DNA of 64,000 nucleotides from Alphaproteobacteria bacterium (GTDB lineage Bacteria > Pseudomonadota > Alphaproteobacteria > Micavibrionales > Micavibrionaceae), in contig NVTV01000002.1 in the NCBI GenBank assembly GCA_002401695.1, positions 186,001 through 250,000 of the forward strand. Reading direction: 5' to 3'. Below are positions 1-9,516 of this stretch, piece after piece (the stretch's first letter is position 1; the number at the start of each line of letters is the position of its first letter). Position numbers and translations under genes: made by a program. The notes under the pieces were generated by a model. It was not told where the DNA came from, did not search any database, and was given only the letters and a program-made list of their open reading frames with translations.

Positions 1-37
1 GAGTGAAAGCAATTCATTTAAAAAATTTATTGAATGG

Positions 38-700
38 CTATCCACATCCCTCCAGAGAGGGGCGGATATTCCAGTCTGTAACCCGCCAATTTCCTTGCGA
101 AAACTTCAAAACACCAAGCGCGCCGGTGGATAGCTTTATGGTATTTTTCGCGGCAAAATCTGCAAAATCATCGGTAATGTGGGGGGCAAAACGTGCAATA
201 CCGTTCGATGTAACAACAAGTATAGTTTCGCTCAAATCCATAACTTGATTTGTAACGGTATCATGGGTTTGTGAAATTTGATGGGCAAAGCTGTGCCAGC
301 TCTGAATAATATCGTCAGGGTCAACGTGCCAGCCTTCGGGCGGGGTGGCGTGCTTATCCCATTTCTCTATCGCGTCTTTACCGATGCGGGCGATAACGGT
401 TTCCTCGCTTTGATTCTCGTCAACGCCGTAATCAATTTCGTTAAAAATATCCAACTCATAGATATGCGTACTTATTCCGCATGTTTGCAAGGCCAGCTTC
501 GCGGTTTCTCTCGTGCGTTGCAGGGTGGAACTGTAGACCGCATCAGGCAGAAGGTCGTGGTCTTTTAAATATTGCCCGAGTGCGATTCCTTGCGCTTTCC
601 CTTTTTCCACAAGGGGGATATCCGTCTTCGCCCCCACGCGTGTTGGCGTATCATCAGGGCCGAATGTATTGCCATGTCGCGCGATAATCAGTGTTGTCAT
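38..700 (-). CDS. Histidine phosphatase family protein (phosphoglycerate mutase-like)
   Basis: Cytosolic phosphatase of the histidine phosphatase superfamily, 220 aa. The N-terminus carries the RHG signature (R8-H9-G10) with the nucleophilic histidine, and an STLQRTRETA stretch supplies the usual arginine and acid. In the second signature (usually S-H-G) the protein reads T-S-N-G near residue 165, so the second catalytic histidine appears replaced by asparagine. This could mean altered or weak activity. Its start overlaps the kdsB stop (TAATG), so the two are translationally coupled as the last genes of a minus-strand run. The substrate cannot be told from sequence. Confidence 0.85.
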   Translation of the reverse strand: MTTLIIARHGNTFGPDDTPTRVGAKTDIPLVEKGKAQGIALGQYLKDHDLLPDAVYSSTLQRTRETAKLALQTCGISTHIYELDIFNEIDYGVDENQSEETVIARIGKDAIEKWDKHATPPEGWHVDPDDIIQSWHSFAHQISQTHDTVTNQVMDLSETILVVTSNGIARFAPHITDDFADFAAKNTIKLSTGALGVLKFSQGNWRVTDWNIRPSLEGCG

Positions 701-1509
701 TATATTGGCTCACCATTGGTTTTGATATAATTCTCTGCGCGCTTTATATCCTCGGGGCTGTCTATGCCTGATTGGATGAGGCCTTCTTCAATATCAATAT
801 TAACCGTTTGAATGTGGATGCCGTTTTCCAGCATACGCAGTTGCTCCAGCCCCTCCAGTTTTTCATACGTGCTTTGTGGCAAACTGCAAAATGTCTCCAG
901 AATATCCGATCTGAACCCGTATAGCCCGATATGCTGATGCACGGGGGAGGTGTTACTTTGCGCCCGCAGTTCATCTTCTTTGCGGATGGTGGGAATGATG
1001 GTCTTGGAAAACCATAAGGCGCGTTTATTTTCATTTATAATCGCTGTTGTGCCGCTGAACGGTGTTGTTTCCTTGGCTTTACGCAACCTGTCTAAATCAT
1101 TCCAGCTTAACTGATGGACGGGCGTTATAACTTCTGCGCGCGGGTTGTCCTTGAATGCATCAAATATTTGCCTGATAACCGCAGGCGGGGTAAAGGGCGC
1201 ATCACCTTGCAAATTGATGATAAAGTCCGGCCAGTCATTCAATTGCCTGATCGCGGATAACACGCGGTCAGAGCCGGTAGGGCAGCTTGACGGGGTATTG
1301 ATGCAAATGGCACCAAGTTCCGCCGCATGTTCGGCGATACGCTTATCCTCGGTAGTGACGAAGACTGTTATGTCGTCGTAAGGTTCGGCGGCTTTGTGCG
1401 CGACCTCCAAAACCCGTTGCAGCATGGATTTCCCGCTGATCATTGCCAATGGTTTACCGGGGAATCGGCTTGATCCGTAACGCGCGGGAATAGCAATCGC
1501 AAGCTTCAT
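700..1509 (-). CDS. kdsB: 3-deoxy-manno-octulosonate cytidylyltransferase (CMP-Kdo synthetase)
   Basis: Activates Kdo with CTP to CMP-Kdo for the lipopolysaccharide inner core. The N-terminus shows the nucleotide-binding motif AIPARYGSSRFPGKPL, followed by INLQGDAPF, which corresponds to the family's QGDEP site. About 269 aa from the ATG at 1509, slightly longer than the usual 245-255. The frame stays open further upstream, but that extension runs into the YejA-like gene and has no similarity to KdsB, so 1509 is chosen. It follows the YejA-like gene by 11 bases and overlaps the phosphatase gene downstream. Confidence 0.93.
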   Translation of the reverse strand: MKLAIAIPARYGSSRFPGKPLAMISGKSMLQRVLEVAHKAAEPYDDITVFVTTEDKRIAEHAAELGAICINTPSSCPTGSDRVLSAIRQLNDWPDFIINLQGDAPFTPPAVIRQIFDAFKDNPRAEVITPVHQLSWNDLDRLRKAKETTPFSGTTAIINENKRALWFSKTIIPTIRKEDELRAQSNTSPVHQHIGLYGFRSDILETFCSLPQSTYEKLEGLEQLRMLENGIHIQTVNIDIEEGLIQSGIDSPEDIKRAENYIKTNGEPI

Positions 1510-1520
1510 AACAGTGTTCC

Positions 1521-3470
1521 TTACTTTGTAACCTTGGTTTTGGCTGCGGCTTGCTCGGCCTCGCTCGACCACCATGTTTGGGTAATCATTGGGCTGATAT
1601 GCGATAGGGTCTCGGGGCGTCTTAACGTATCCCAATATGCTAAACGCCATTTCGGGTAATGCCACATCGGAAGAACATAGTGGTTCCACAGTAAAATGCG
1701 ATCCAAAACATGAGTCTTGGTTAGAAGGTCTTCGCGTGATGTTGCATGAATAATGCCGTTAATCAGTTCATCAATCACAGGGTCTTTAATGCCGATATAA
1801 TTGCGCGAGCCGTTCATATCCGCTCTGTCCGTGCCCCAAAATTCACGTTGTTCATTCCCGGGGGAGGACGATTGCCCGATATTGCTGATAATAATATCGA
1901 AATCGAATGTATCGACGCGGCGTTGGAATTGCGCGCTGTCTACGATACGAAAATTGGCTTTAACCCCGATGCGTTTTAGGTTTTTGATGAAAGGCAAAAT
2001 CCAGCGCTCATAGGTCGGGGAGTAGTGCAATATCTGAAATTCCAGCACTTGTAGCGTGCCATCTTCTAATGTTTTATAACGATAGCCATCAGTGTTCAGG
2101 GTCGTATATCCCGCAGATTCCAGTTTGCTGATTGCTGTTTGCAAGTTCTTGCGGGCATTGCCTGATCCGTCGGTGAGGGGTGGGGTATAGGCGGTAGTGA
2201 ATACGCTTTCGGGGATTTTATCGCGTAGAGGCTCTAAAATTACAAGCTCTGCTTCACTCGGTAATTCTGTTGAAGCAAGGTCGGAGTTTTCGAAAAAGCT
2301 GTCAGTTCTTATATAATCGCCATAGGCATATTGCTTGTTCGACCATTCAAAATCATAGGCATAATTGAGGGCTTCACGTACTGATATATCCTGAAAAACT
2401 GGACGGCGGATGTTATAGATAAAGGCTGTCATACCTGCGGGTCTGCTGTGATGAACCTCTTCTTTTGTCAAATGAGGTTTCTTTTTCTTCGAGACCTTAT
2501 AGTTCTCATGCCATGTTTTAGAGGTGTTTTCGATCTTCACATCATAATTTTGCGAGAGAAAGGCCTCATGCGCGACATTATCATCCTTATAGTAATCATA
2601 TCGAATCGTATCGAAATTATTCATGCCCTTGAATAATGGCAGGTCTTTGCCCCACCAGTCAGGGTTACGGACATATTCGATGGAACGTCCGGCCTCAACC
2701 TTGCCGATTTTATAAGGTCCGCTGCCTAAGGGGATATCCAATGTTGTTTTATCGAATTCCCTACCTTCTTGTGTCCAGTAATGCTTCGGAAGGATTGTAA
2801 GTTCTGCAATAATTAGAGGGAGTTCTGCATTTCCTTTGACAGAAAAGGTGAAGGTAACGGATTTTTCGCCGTCGGCGCTAATACTTTCCACATCGCCCCA
2901 ATAGGCTTTGTAAAATGGTTGCCCCTTTTGGGTCAGGGTTTCAAACGTCCAAATCACATCGGCGGCGGTGATCGGCACACCATCATGCCAGTGTGCATCC
3001 TCGCGTAAATTAAATTTTACCCATGATTTATCCTCTGCGATTGTAATGTCCTTAGCAATTACACCATAGAGGGAAAATGGCTCATCCCAAGCATTTTGCA
3101 TCAGGCTTTCATAGATGAGGCCGCTGCGTAAATAGTTTAATCCTGCGGCGGGGCTGCCCTTTACGATAAAGGGGTTAAGCGTGTCAAATGTTCCGATAAC
3201 ATGTTGACGAATTGTACCGCCCTTGGGCGCGTCAGGGTTAACGTAATCAACATGGGTGAAGTCAATGGGATATTTCGGTGTTCCGTGCAGGGCAATGGCG
3301 TGTTGTGGCACTGGGTGTACGGTTGGCTCGGTGTTCGCGGCAGGCTCTATGATTGCGCTTTGGTCTGCGTCGATGGTTTTTTTGATTTCTTCGTTTGCAT
3401 ATAATGGGCTGGCAACAAAGGCGATGGCGGTGCAGAGCATCAGCGCAGTATGTTGAAATGTAAAACGCAT
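1521..3470 (-). CDS. ABC transporter periplasmic peptide-binding protein, YejA-like (family 5)
   Basis: Periplasmic solute-binding protein of the oligopeptide/nickel/microcin C class, 649 aa. It starts with a signal peptide of about 25 residues ending at A-Y-A. The family 5 body follows, with P-x-Y-P-x-D-F near the mature start, GGTIRQHV, and WHDGVPITAADVIWTFE (the typical DG-x-P-x-TA-x-DV motif). Length and motifs fit the YejA branch better than short DppA/OppA. No permease or ATPase gene is adjacent, so partners lie outside the window. It precedes kdsB by 11 bases on the same strand. Confidence 0.88.
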   Translation of the reverse strand: MRFTFQHTALMLCTAIAFVASPLYANEEIKKTIDADQSAIIEPAANTEPTVHPVPQHAIALHGTPKYPIDFTHVDYVNPDAPKGGTIRQHVIGTFDTLNPFIVKGSPAAGLNYLRSGLIYESLMQNAWDEPFSLYGVIAKDITIAEDKSWVKFNLREDAHWHDGVPITAADVIWTFETLTQKGQPFYKAYWGDVESISADGEKSVTFTFSVKGNAELPLIIAELTILPKHYWTQEGREFDKTTLDIPLGSGPYKIGKVEAGRSIEYVRNPDWWGKDLPLFKGMNNFDTIRYDYYKDDNVAHEAFLSQNYDVKIENTSKTWHENYKVSKKKKPHLTKEEVHHSRPAGMTAFIYNIRRPVFQDISVREALNYAYDFEWSNKQYAYGDYIRTDSFFENSDLASTELPSEAELVILEPLRDKIPESVFTTAYTPPLTDGSGNARKNLQTAISKLESAGYTTLNTDGYRYKTLEDGTLQVLEFQILHYSPTYERWILPFIKNLKRIGVKANFRIVDSAQFQRRVDTFDFDIIISNIGQSSSPGNEQREFWGTDRADMNGSRNYIGIKDPVIDELINGIIHATSREDLLTKTHVLDRILLWNHYVLPMWHYPKWRLAYWDTLRRPETLSHISPMITQTWWSSEAEQAAAKTKVTK

Positions 3471-3581
3471 AATCGAATATCCTTTTTTAATATAGGCGCT
3501 ATTTTATCAATGCCCACCGCAAAGTCACGCGGAAAGATAAAACAGTTTAGGGAGGGGAAGAGTGAAAAAAACGGAGGAGCA

Positions 3582-4499
3582 TCAGGTGGTATAAACCCCT
3601 TGGAAATCAGGGCGGCCAAATAGGAATCCTTGGCCGTATTTAATGTCAAAATCGAGGATTTCCTTTAAGTCATTTTCATTCTCGGTTCTTTCCGCAATGA
3701 TATCGATACCGTTAACTTCCAGATTGTGTTTTTTCTGCAAAAGCTCTGAAAAGCCGCGTTCGGTCTTGCCATCACGCAGCAGCGTTTTTGTCGCCATTTT
3801 TACAAAGCTAACATGGTGCGCGCGCAGATATTTAACATCATCGGGGATTCTTTCGACATGATCGATAGAAAAACGGCAGCCCGCTTTTGCCAGCCCTGCA
3901 AGGATTTTTTTCTCTGCGGGAGAGAGCATCAGAAAATCATTATGGTGCATCTCGAAAATCAGGCTGTAAGCGATGTTCTTATACCGCGAGAGAAGCTGCA
4001 ATAAATTATTCATGAAGGCACGATTGCGTAAGGTATAGGGCTTTATATTGATAAAGCAGGGCGGTACACGGTTATATTTTCGTTGCTGCTTTTTGATAAC
4101 TTTTAAGCAACCGGCAAACAGCAGAGTATCAAGTTGATTAACGATATGCTCTTCACTGGCCAGTGCCATATAATCTTGCGCGGGAATATATTGCCCGGGT
4201 TTAATGCGTAAACGCCCGTAAAATTCATAGAACTTGAGCTGTCGTTGAGGCAGACTCACGATTGGTTGCATGAATAAATCTATATGTTCGTGCGTAACGG
4301 CGTTGTGCAGACTTTCGCGGATAATAAAATCTTTGGGCTTTGCGGATGCTGGCGGGCGAGATTTGTCGATAATATCGATAATATGCGGCGTATCGTTCGC
4401 CGTGTCTCCGTCTTTGTTTTTGAGGTGTTCAGGCGTTAAAAACGCGGGGATGACCTCCTCAAAATAATGTTTGCTTCTGTGTGTGCTTTGCCTGTCCAT
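3582..4499 (-). CDS. EAL-domain protein, degenerate (probably non-catalytic)
   Basis: 305 aa with an EAL-type TIM-barrel fold from about residue 65 to the end. The landmark positions are recognisable but eroded: the ExLxR motif reads E92-F-Y-G-R, the metal-binding FEITE-like segment reads FEMHHND, and the DDFG motif reads SIDHV. The closing GQGFLFGRP motif is kept. Loss of several metal ligands suggests it does not hydrolyse cyclic di-GMP; it may bind the nucleotide or a protein. The first 60 residues are polar and unrecognised. It lies alone between pyrD and the YejA-like gene, about 80 bases after pyrD. Confidence 0.75.
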   Translation of the reverse strand: MDRQSTHRSKHYFEEVIPAFLTPEHLKNKDGDTANDTPHIIDIIDKSRPPASAKPKDFIIRESLHNAVTHEHIDLFMQPIVSLPQRQLKFYEFYGRLRIKPGQYIPAQDYMALASEEHIVNQLDTLLFAGCLKVIKKQQRKYNRVPPCFINIKPYTLRNRAFMNNLLQLLSRYKNIAYSLIFEMHHNDFLMLSPAEKKILAGLAKAGCRFSIDHVERIPDDVKYLRAHHVSFVKMATKTLLRDGKTERGFSELLQKKHNLEVNGIDIIAERTENENDLKEILDFDIKYGQGFLFGRPDFQGVYTT

Positions 4500-4577
4500 A
4501 TGGATTAAGATGCAATATTCGTACCAGAATGTTTAACAGGCCTTGGCGGTTTGGTTTTTTATGCCTCGTAGGTGACT

Positions 4578-5663
4578 TTATTTATGGTCGAGGCCAATGG
4601 CATCGGTGATAGAGTCCAGTCCATCTGCTTTCAGCAAACAGAGCAACTCTTTATTGATGTTATTGGCAATTTCAGGGCCTTCGTAAATCATTCCTGTGTA
4701 AAGCTGGATAAGGCTTGCGCCTGCCTTTATCTTCTCATAGGCATGATCAGCATTTGATATGCCGCCAACACCGATAATCGGTAATTTACCCTTTGTCAGT
4801 CGATAGAAATTGCGGATAATTGCGGTGGATTTATCGCGTACGGGCGCGCCGCTGAGCCCGCCTTTTTCCGCATTGAAATCGGCAGGTAAATGGTCGGGTC
4901 TATCCAATGTTGTGTTGGATAATATGACCCCGTCAACGCCGGAGTGCAGTAATGTCTCGGCAATTTCTTCCTGTTGTTGCGTATCCAGATCAGGGGCGAG
5001 CTTGATAAGCAGAGCAGGGGCTTTGCCCGACGATATATCCCCGCAGACCTCTTGGCGGGTTTTCATCATCTTGGTTAGCAGTTCCAATAAGATGTCTTTT
5101 TGCTGTAAATCCCGTAAACCCGGTGTATTGGGAGAGGATATATTCACCGTCATATAATCGGCCAGCGGCGCTAATTCACGGATTAACGCGCAGTAATCCT
5201 CCGCAGGGTCGAGTTGTTCCTTATTCATGCCGATATTAATCCCGACCACGCCTTGCGGGCGGTCAGGGTTAGCCATGAATTTTTCTATATTGGGTTTAAA
5301 CACCCGCAGACCACCATTGGGAAAACCCATGCGGTTAATAACCGAGCCACTCTCGACATCGCGGAAAATACGTGGACGCGGATTGCCGTTTTGCGGCCTT
5401 GGCGTAACCGTTCCAACTTCCGTGCAGCCAAATCCCATCTTAAGGGCAGGGGCGATGATTTCGGCGTTTTTATCGAAACCTGCCGATAATCCAACAGGGT
5501 TCAAGAATCTTAGATTGAATAAATCTTGCTCCAATATAGGTGATTTCACAACGGAACAGGGGCGAATAACACTTGTTTTCAAAGCCTTAATCGTCATTTT
5601 ATGCGTTGTTTCAGGATCAATCTTGAAAATGGCGGGGCGTACGTATTTGTACAAATTGAGCAT
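4578..5663 (-). CDS. pyrD: Dihydroorotate dehydrogenase (quinone), class 2
   Basis: Oxidises dihydroorotate to orotate with membrane quinone as acceptor, in pyrimidine synthesis. 361 aa, matching class 2. The N-terminal helix region (LYKYVRPAIFKIDPETTHKM) is the membrane-associated part. FMN and substrate motifs are visible: GLSAGFDKNAE, VGTVTPRPQNGNPRPRIFR, MGFPNGG, NISSPNTPGLRDLQ and the C-terminal GVGGISNADHAYEKIKAGAS. It begins 4 bases after the pgsA stop, on the same strand, so the two are probably cotranscribed. Confidence 0.95.
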   Translation of the reverse strand: MLNLYKYVRPAIFKIDPETTHKMTIKALKTSVIRPCSVVKSPILEQDLFNLRFLNPVGLSAGFDKNAEIIAPALKMGFGCTEVGTVTPRPQNGNPRPRIFRDVESGSVINRMGFPNGGLRVFKPNIEKFMANPDRPQGVVGINIGMNKEQLDPAEDYCALIRELAPLADYMTVNISSPNTPGLRDLQQKDILLELLTKMMKTRQEVCGDISSGKAPALLIKLAPDLDTQQQEEIAETLLHSGVDGVILSNTTLDRPDHLPADFNAEKGGLSGAPVRDKSTAIIRNFYRLTKGKLPIIGVGGISNADHAYEKIKAGASLIQLYTGMIYEGPEIANNINKELLCLLKADGLDSITDAIGLDHK

Positions 5664-5666
5664 GAC

Positions 5667-6230
5667 TTATTCTTTCATGTGTTTCAGGCCAACCATCATA
5701 TAGGATATTCCGGTAAGCAGCGTCAAGCCCGTGGCCAGTGCCAGCAGCACTTGTCCCAATTCAAGAGTGTAGGGCGCATGTCCTGCGATAATCAAAAAGC
5801 CGAGGCTGAGCATCTGTACCATGGTTTTCCACTTGGCAAGTTTGGTCACAGGCATCTGAACATCCTTAGGCCCCAGAAATTCCCGTAGACCCGATACCAG
5901 AAACTCTCGCGCAAAAATCAGAATAACGCAAATAATCCATAGCCCTTCAATTTTACCAAAAGACACCAGCAATATAAGCAACGTGGACACAAAAATCTTA
6001 TCAGATATTGGATCAAGAAACGTCCCAAAGTCAGTGATTTGGTTGTATTTTCTTGCTATATACCCGTCAAAGAAATCTGTGGCCGCCGCAATTGCATAAA
6101 CCAGAACACACAGCCATATCGCGATCCCGCCCCAAGCCTCTTCCGCAAAGAATAAGGCAATAATAATCGGCAGCATAAACAGCCGCGCCACGGTCAAAAT
6201 ATTCGCAAGATTGTTCTTTATCATATCCAT
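5667..6230 (-). CDS. pgsA: CDP-diacylglycerol-glycerol-3-phosphate 3-phosphatidyltransferase
   Basis: Inner-membrane enzyme that makes phosphatidylglycerophosphate. The CDP-alcohol phosphatidyltransferase signature DGx2ARx8Gx3Dx3D is exactly met in DGYIARKYNQITDFG followed by TFLDPISD. About 187 aa with four to six hydrophobic segments, the family length. The ATG at 6230 gives M-D-M-I-K-N-N-L-A-N; the ATG at 6224 is an equally possible start. The long upstream extension of this frame overlaps the preceding gene and is not used. Confidence 0.92.
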   Translation of the reverse strand: MDMIKNNLANILTVARLFMLPIIIALFFAEEAWGGIAIWLCVLVYAIAAATDFFDGYIARKYNQITDFGTFLDPISDKIFVSTLLILLVSFGKIEGLWIICVILIFAREFLVSGLREFLGPKDVQMPVTKLAKWKTMVQMLSLGFLIIAGHAPYTLELGQVLLALATGLTLLTGISYMMVGLKHMKE

Positions 6231-6288
6231 GGAGGGCAGTTTAGAGCCGTGTTGCCAAAGTTTCAAGTCAGTATTACAAATGCCCACA

Positions 6289-7284
6289 TTAGTTTGCTTT
6301 GGCCGCGCTTTGCTTCGGTAATAAAAATTCCGCAATGATAGGAAAGTGGTCAGAGTCCAAATGAGGGCCTTTGCGTTTGCTGATGAGGTGCAAGTCACCT
6401 TTATGCAATATATGATCAATTGGAATTTGAACGAGAGGCGAGGGGAACACAGATGGCCATGTTGGCGGTGCATAGAATGAATTATGTTGGTTTTTCAGCC
6501 CTGTTGCGCTCAATAAATCCTGAAAATACGGAGAATACGGCGTTATATTCCAATCACCCATAAAGATAATATTGGCCGTGTTATCGTTTTGTATGGCATC
6601 GACAACCACGCTGATATCCTGATTACGCTGCGTTTGCAATAAAGCGCTGGTCGGTGGTGGCGGGTGACTGGTGTAAATAGAAATACGTTGTCCATCCGAT
6701 AGTTGGATAAGCGCATGGACATAGAGGTTGTCCAATGCATAACGGATGTTTTTATGTGTTACGGACTGTATAATTTTGTGTTTGCTGGCCAAGATCAGGC
6801 CAAAGGCATTCTTTCGTGGCTCATGAATCTGATAGGGGTATAGCTCTCTTAAGCCTTCAATAGCTTTGGAATGTGTTGCTCCGGTTTCTTGAATGACAAA
6901 AATATCAGGGTTCTCTTTGATAAGCCATTCTGTCATCACACGATGATTGTGCAAGCTATAACGCCTGTTGTAATGCACGATCTTCAAAGTGCTTGCATGG
7001 GTTTGATCTATAGGTTGTATCTGTTCCGAGCTGCTGTAAATCTCGTAGAAGCTAAGGCATAGAACAATAATCAGGGTGATACTGGTCAGAAATCTTCGAA
7101 AATAAAGCATTATAGGCGTAAGAATGAGGCTACCGATGAAATACTGATGCATAAAATGACGAAAGAGGTCAGCTAACCAGTGTATAGATGCTCCAAGCGA
7201 GAGTAGATAGGCGGCAACAAGGGTAAATGCCAAAATATTGGCAATCCTTATCACTTCGCGTGGAATTATTGTGTTATCGCGCAT
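6289..7284 (-). CDS. Membrane-anchored endonuclease/exonuclease/phosphatase family protein
   Basis: 331 aa. The first 85 residues contain three hydrophobic segments, then comes an EEP (DNase I-like) domain: VHYNRRY, DIFVIQETGATHSKA (the metal-binding glutamate), FMGDWNITP (the D-x-N pair) and LDSDHFPIIAE (the catalytic DH). All key EEP motifs are present, so it is likely a Mg2+-dependent phosphoesterase with its domain outside or at the inner membrane. The substrate is unknown. It sits between ctrA and pgsA on the same strand, 17 bases after the ctrA stop. Confidence 0.85.
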   Translation of the reverse strand: MRDNTIIPREVIRIANILAFTLVAAYLLSLGASIHWLADLFRHFMHQYFIGSLILTPIMLYFRRFLTSITLIIVLCLSFYEIYSSSEQIQPIDQTHASTLKIVHYNRRYSLHNHRVMTEWLIKENPDIFVIQETGATHSKAIEGLRELYPYQIHEPRKNAFGLILASKHKIIQSVTHKNIRYALDNLYVHALIQLSDGQRISIYTSHPPPPTSALLQTQRNQDISVVVDAIQNDNTANIIFMGDWNITPYSPYFQDLLSATGLKNQHNSFYAPPTWPSVFPSPLVQIPIDHILHKGDLHLISKRKGPHLDSDHFPIIAEFLLPKQSAAKAN

Positions 7285-7301
7285 ATTAGCCTTGGTAGTG
7301 A

Positions 7302-8006
7302 CTATCCGTTTACGGCTTTTTTATCGTCTTTGCGTGGATCACGCAGAACATAGCCACGTCCCCAGACTGTCTCGATATAGTTTGTTCCATCTGTCGCATC
7401 GGCCAGTTTTTTGCGCAGCTTACAGATAAAGACATCAATAATTTTAACTTCCGGTTCGTCCATGCCGCCATAAAGGTGGTTTAGGAACATTTCTTTGGTC
7501 AATGTCGACCCCTTACGCAAGGATAGCAGCTCTAATATGCCGTATTCTTTGCCAGTCAGGTGTAACGGTTCTCCATTGGCTTCGATTGTACGGCTGTCGA
7601 GATTCACTTTTATAAGGCCGGTTTCAATAATGCTTTGTGCATGGCCTTGTGAACGGCGGACAATGGCTTGAATACGGGCAACAAGCTCGCGCTTATCAAA
7701 GGGTTTGGTTAGATAATCATCTGCGCCAAAACCAAGGCCTTTTAGTTTATTGTCAAGATCAGTCAAGCCGGAGAGGATAAGGATTGGCGTGTCAACTTTT
7801 GCGGCGCGGAAGGCTTTCAGCACATCATAGCCATCCATGTCGGGCAACATAAGGTCAAGGATAATAATATCGTAATCGTAGATTTTACCAAGATCCAGAC
7901 CATCTTCCCCCAGATCAGTGGAATCAATGATATACCCCTCAGATTTGAGCATCAGCTCAATACTTTTTGCTGTTGAGCTATCGTCTTCTACTAACAGAAC
8001 GCGCAT
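7302..8006 (-). CDS. ctrA: Cell cycle response regulator CtrA
   Basis: OmpR-type response regulator that controls cell cycle and flagellar genes in alphaproteobacteria. 234 aa: receiver at residues 1-115 with phospho-acceptor D51 ([10 protein letters not shown]) and K-P-F switch region, then a winged-helix DNA-binding domain at 125-225 ending in [15 protein letters not shown]. The highly conserved CtrA features [31 protein letters not shown] and [17 protein letters not shown] are all present. It is divergent from fliI. The shared intergenic region carries several TTAA half-sites (see that entry), suggesting autoregulation and control of fliI. Its kinase CckA is encoded 50 kb away in the same window. 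Confidence 0.96.
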   Translation of the reverse strand: MRVLLVEDDSSTAKSIELMLKSEGYIIDSTDLGEDGLDLGKIYDYDIIILDLMLPDMDGYDVLKAFRAAKVDTPILILSGLTDLDNKLKGLGFGADDYLTKPFDKRELVARIQAIVRRSQGHAQSIIETGLIKVNLDSRTIEANGEPLHLTGKEYGILELLSLRKGSTLTKEMFLNHLYGGMDEPEVKIIDVFICKLRKKLADATDGTNYIETVWGRGYVLRDPRKDDKKAVNG

Positions 8007-8029
8007 AAAATTATCCTTATTGAAATTGT

Positions 8030-8100
8030 TTAATTACAGAAGGTTACGGTTGGAATATTAACCTTCATTAATACATATTAACAAATTTTGAAAAGGTTAA
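8030..8100. promoter_or_regulatory. ctrA/fliI divergent regulatory region with phased TTAA half-sites
   Basis: The intergenic region holds TTAA at 8030, 8058, 8068, 8078 and 8097. Three of these (8058, 8068, 8078) are spaced by exactly ten bases, one helical turn. CtrA recognises TTAA pairs, classically with N7 between them (start spacing 11); here the gap is N6, so these are variant or half sites. An 8-base inverted repeat, GAAGGTTA (8039-8046) and TAACCTTC (8059-8066), overlaps the first of the three. The position between ctrA and fliI, both expected CtrA targets, supports a regulatory role. Confidence 0.5.
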
Positions 8101-8178
8101 CAAATTGTTTCATGCATTATCTTTGTTTTTATCGGGAATAGGGGTAGAATACGGGCGTCAAATATCAGGATTATACCC

Positions 8179-9504
8179 ATGGATCGATTATCAACGCGCA
8201 TAGAGAACGCCATTGCCTCAGTGCCAGATCAAGAGCCATTCGGGCGCGTGACAAAGATTCTTGGCCTATTGATTGAAATTGCGGGCTTTGGTGATACTTT
8301 GACTATTGGCTCTATGGTGCATTTAAAGCCGTCTGATGATTTGGATATCCCGTGCGAAGTCGTTGGTTTCCGCGATGGTCAGGCCTTGCTTATGCCCTTT
8401 GGCGTGTTGGAGGGGGTCGGCCTTGGCTGTATGGCAATTATACAAAAAGCCGCGCCTGCGATCCATCCCACTGATAAATGGTTGGGGCGGGTCATTAATG
8501 GCATGGCACAGCCGATAGACGGCAAGGGTAGTTTGCAACAAGGCTCTGTCCCTGTTTTGCTAAAGAATAAGCCGCCCGCGCCGCATTCGCGCCAACGTTT
8601 GGGGGCGCAGCTTGATTTAGGTGTGCGCCCAGTCAATACCTTTCTTGCCACCTGTCAGGGGCAACGGATGGGTATATTCTCCGGCTCCGGCGTGGGGAAG
8701 TCGGTGCTTTTGTCTATGATGGCGCGTTATACTGCTGCGGATGTCTCTATTATCGGTCTGGTGGGGGAACGTGGCCGCGAGGTTCAGGAATTCCTGCAAG
8801 ATGATCTGGGTGAGGACGGCCTTGCGCGCTCTATCGTTGTTGTTGCGACAGGGGATGAACCGGCATTAATGCGCCGTCAGGCGGCCTATACGACGATGGC
8901 TCTGGCGGAGTATTTTCGCAATCAAGGCAAACAAGTTTTGTGCCTGATTGATTCCCTTACCCGTTTTGCCATGGCGCAGCGCGAAATCGGCCTCAGCGCG
9001 GGCGAGCCTCCAACCTCCAAAGGCTATCCGCCGACCACCTTCGGGGAACTTGCCCGTTTGATGGAACGCGCAGGGCCGGGCGGACCGGATCAAGGCTCAA
9101 TCACCGGATTATTCACTGTTTTGGTCGAAGGGGACGATCATAATGAGCCGATCTCCGATGCTGTGCGTGGTTTGGTTGATGGGCATATCGTGATGGAGCG
9201 TGAAATCGCTGACCGTGGTAGATATCCTGCGATTAACGTTTTAAAATCTGTCTCCAGATCACTCCCCGGTGCGATAAAGCCAGAGCAATTCGAAATACTG
9301 CGCCGTGCGAAACAGGTGATTACAACTTACGAGGATATGGCAGAGTTGATCAGGTTGGGCGCGTACCGTAAGGGCAGTGATAACGCCGTGGATGAGGCGA
9401 TTATGCTCTATCCTGAAATCGAAGCATTCCTCTCGCAGAATAAGGATGAATGCACAAGCATTGAGGATGGCTTCGCCCGTTTGGCAGGTATTTTAAATAT
9501 GTGA
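8179..9504 (+). CDS. fliI: Flagellar protein export ATPase FliI
   Basis: Hexameric ATPase of the flagellar type III export apparatus at the inner membrane. 441 aa, family length. The Walker A motif GSGVGKS lies at about residues 169-175, followed by GERGREVQEF and the Walker B-like region QVLCLIDSLTRFAMAQREIGLSAGEPP, which is diagnostic of FliI. The sequence CAGGA precedes the ATG. fliI normally stands directly before fliJ; here 1.3 kb separates them (a CheD-like gene and an antisense hypothetical). It is divergent from ctrA. Confidence 0.97.
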   Translation: MDRLSTRIENAIASVPDQEPFGRVTKILGLLIEIAGFGDTLTIGSMVHLKPSDDLDIPCEVVGFRDGQALLMPFGVLEGVGLGCMAIIQKAAPAIHPTDKWLGRVINGMAQPIDGKGSLQQGSVPVLLKNKPPAPHSRQRLGAQLDLGVRPVNTFLATCQGQRMGIFSGSGVGKSVLLSMMARYTAADVSIIGLVGERGREVQEFLQDDLGEDGLARSIVVVATGDEPALMRRQAAYTTMALAEYFRNQGKQVLCLIDSLTRFAMAQREIGLSAGEPPTSKGYPPTTFGELARLMERAGPGGPDQGSITGLFTVLVEGDDHNEPISDAVRGLVDGHIVMEREIADRGRYPAINVLKSVSRSLPGAIKPEQFEILRRAKQVITTYEDMAELIRLGAYRKGSDNAVDEAIMLYPEIEAFLSQNKDECTSIEDGFARLAGILNM

Positions 9505-9516
9505 TAGGATTATCAG

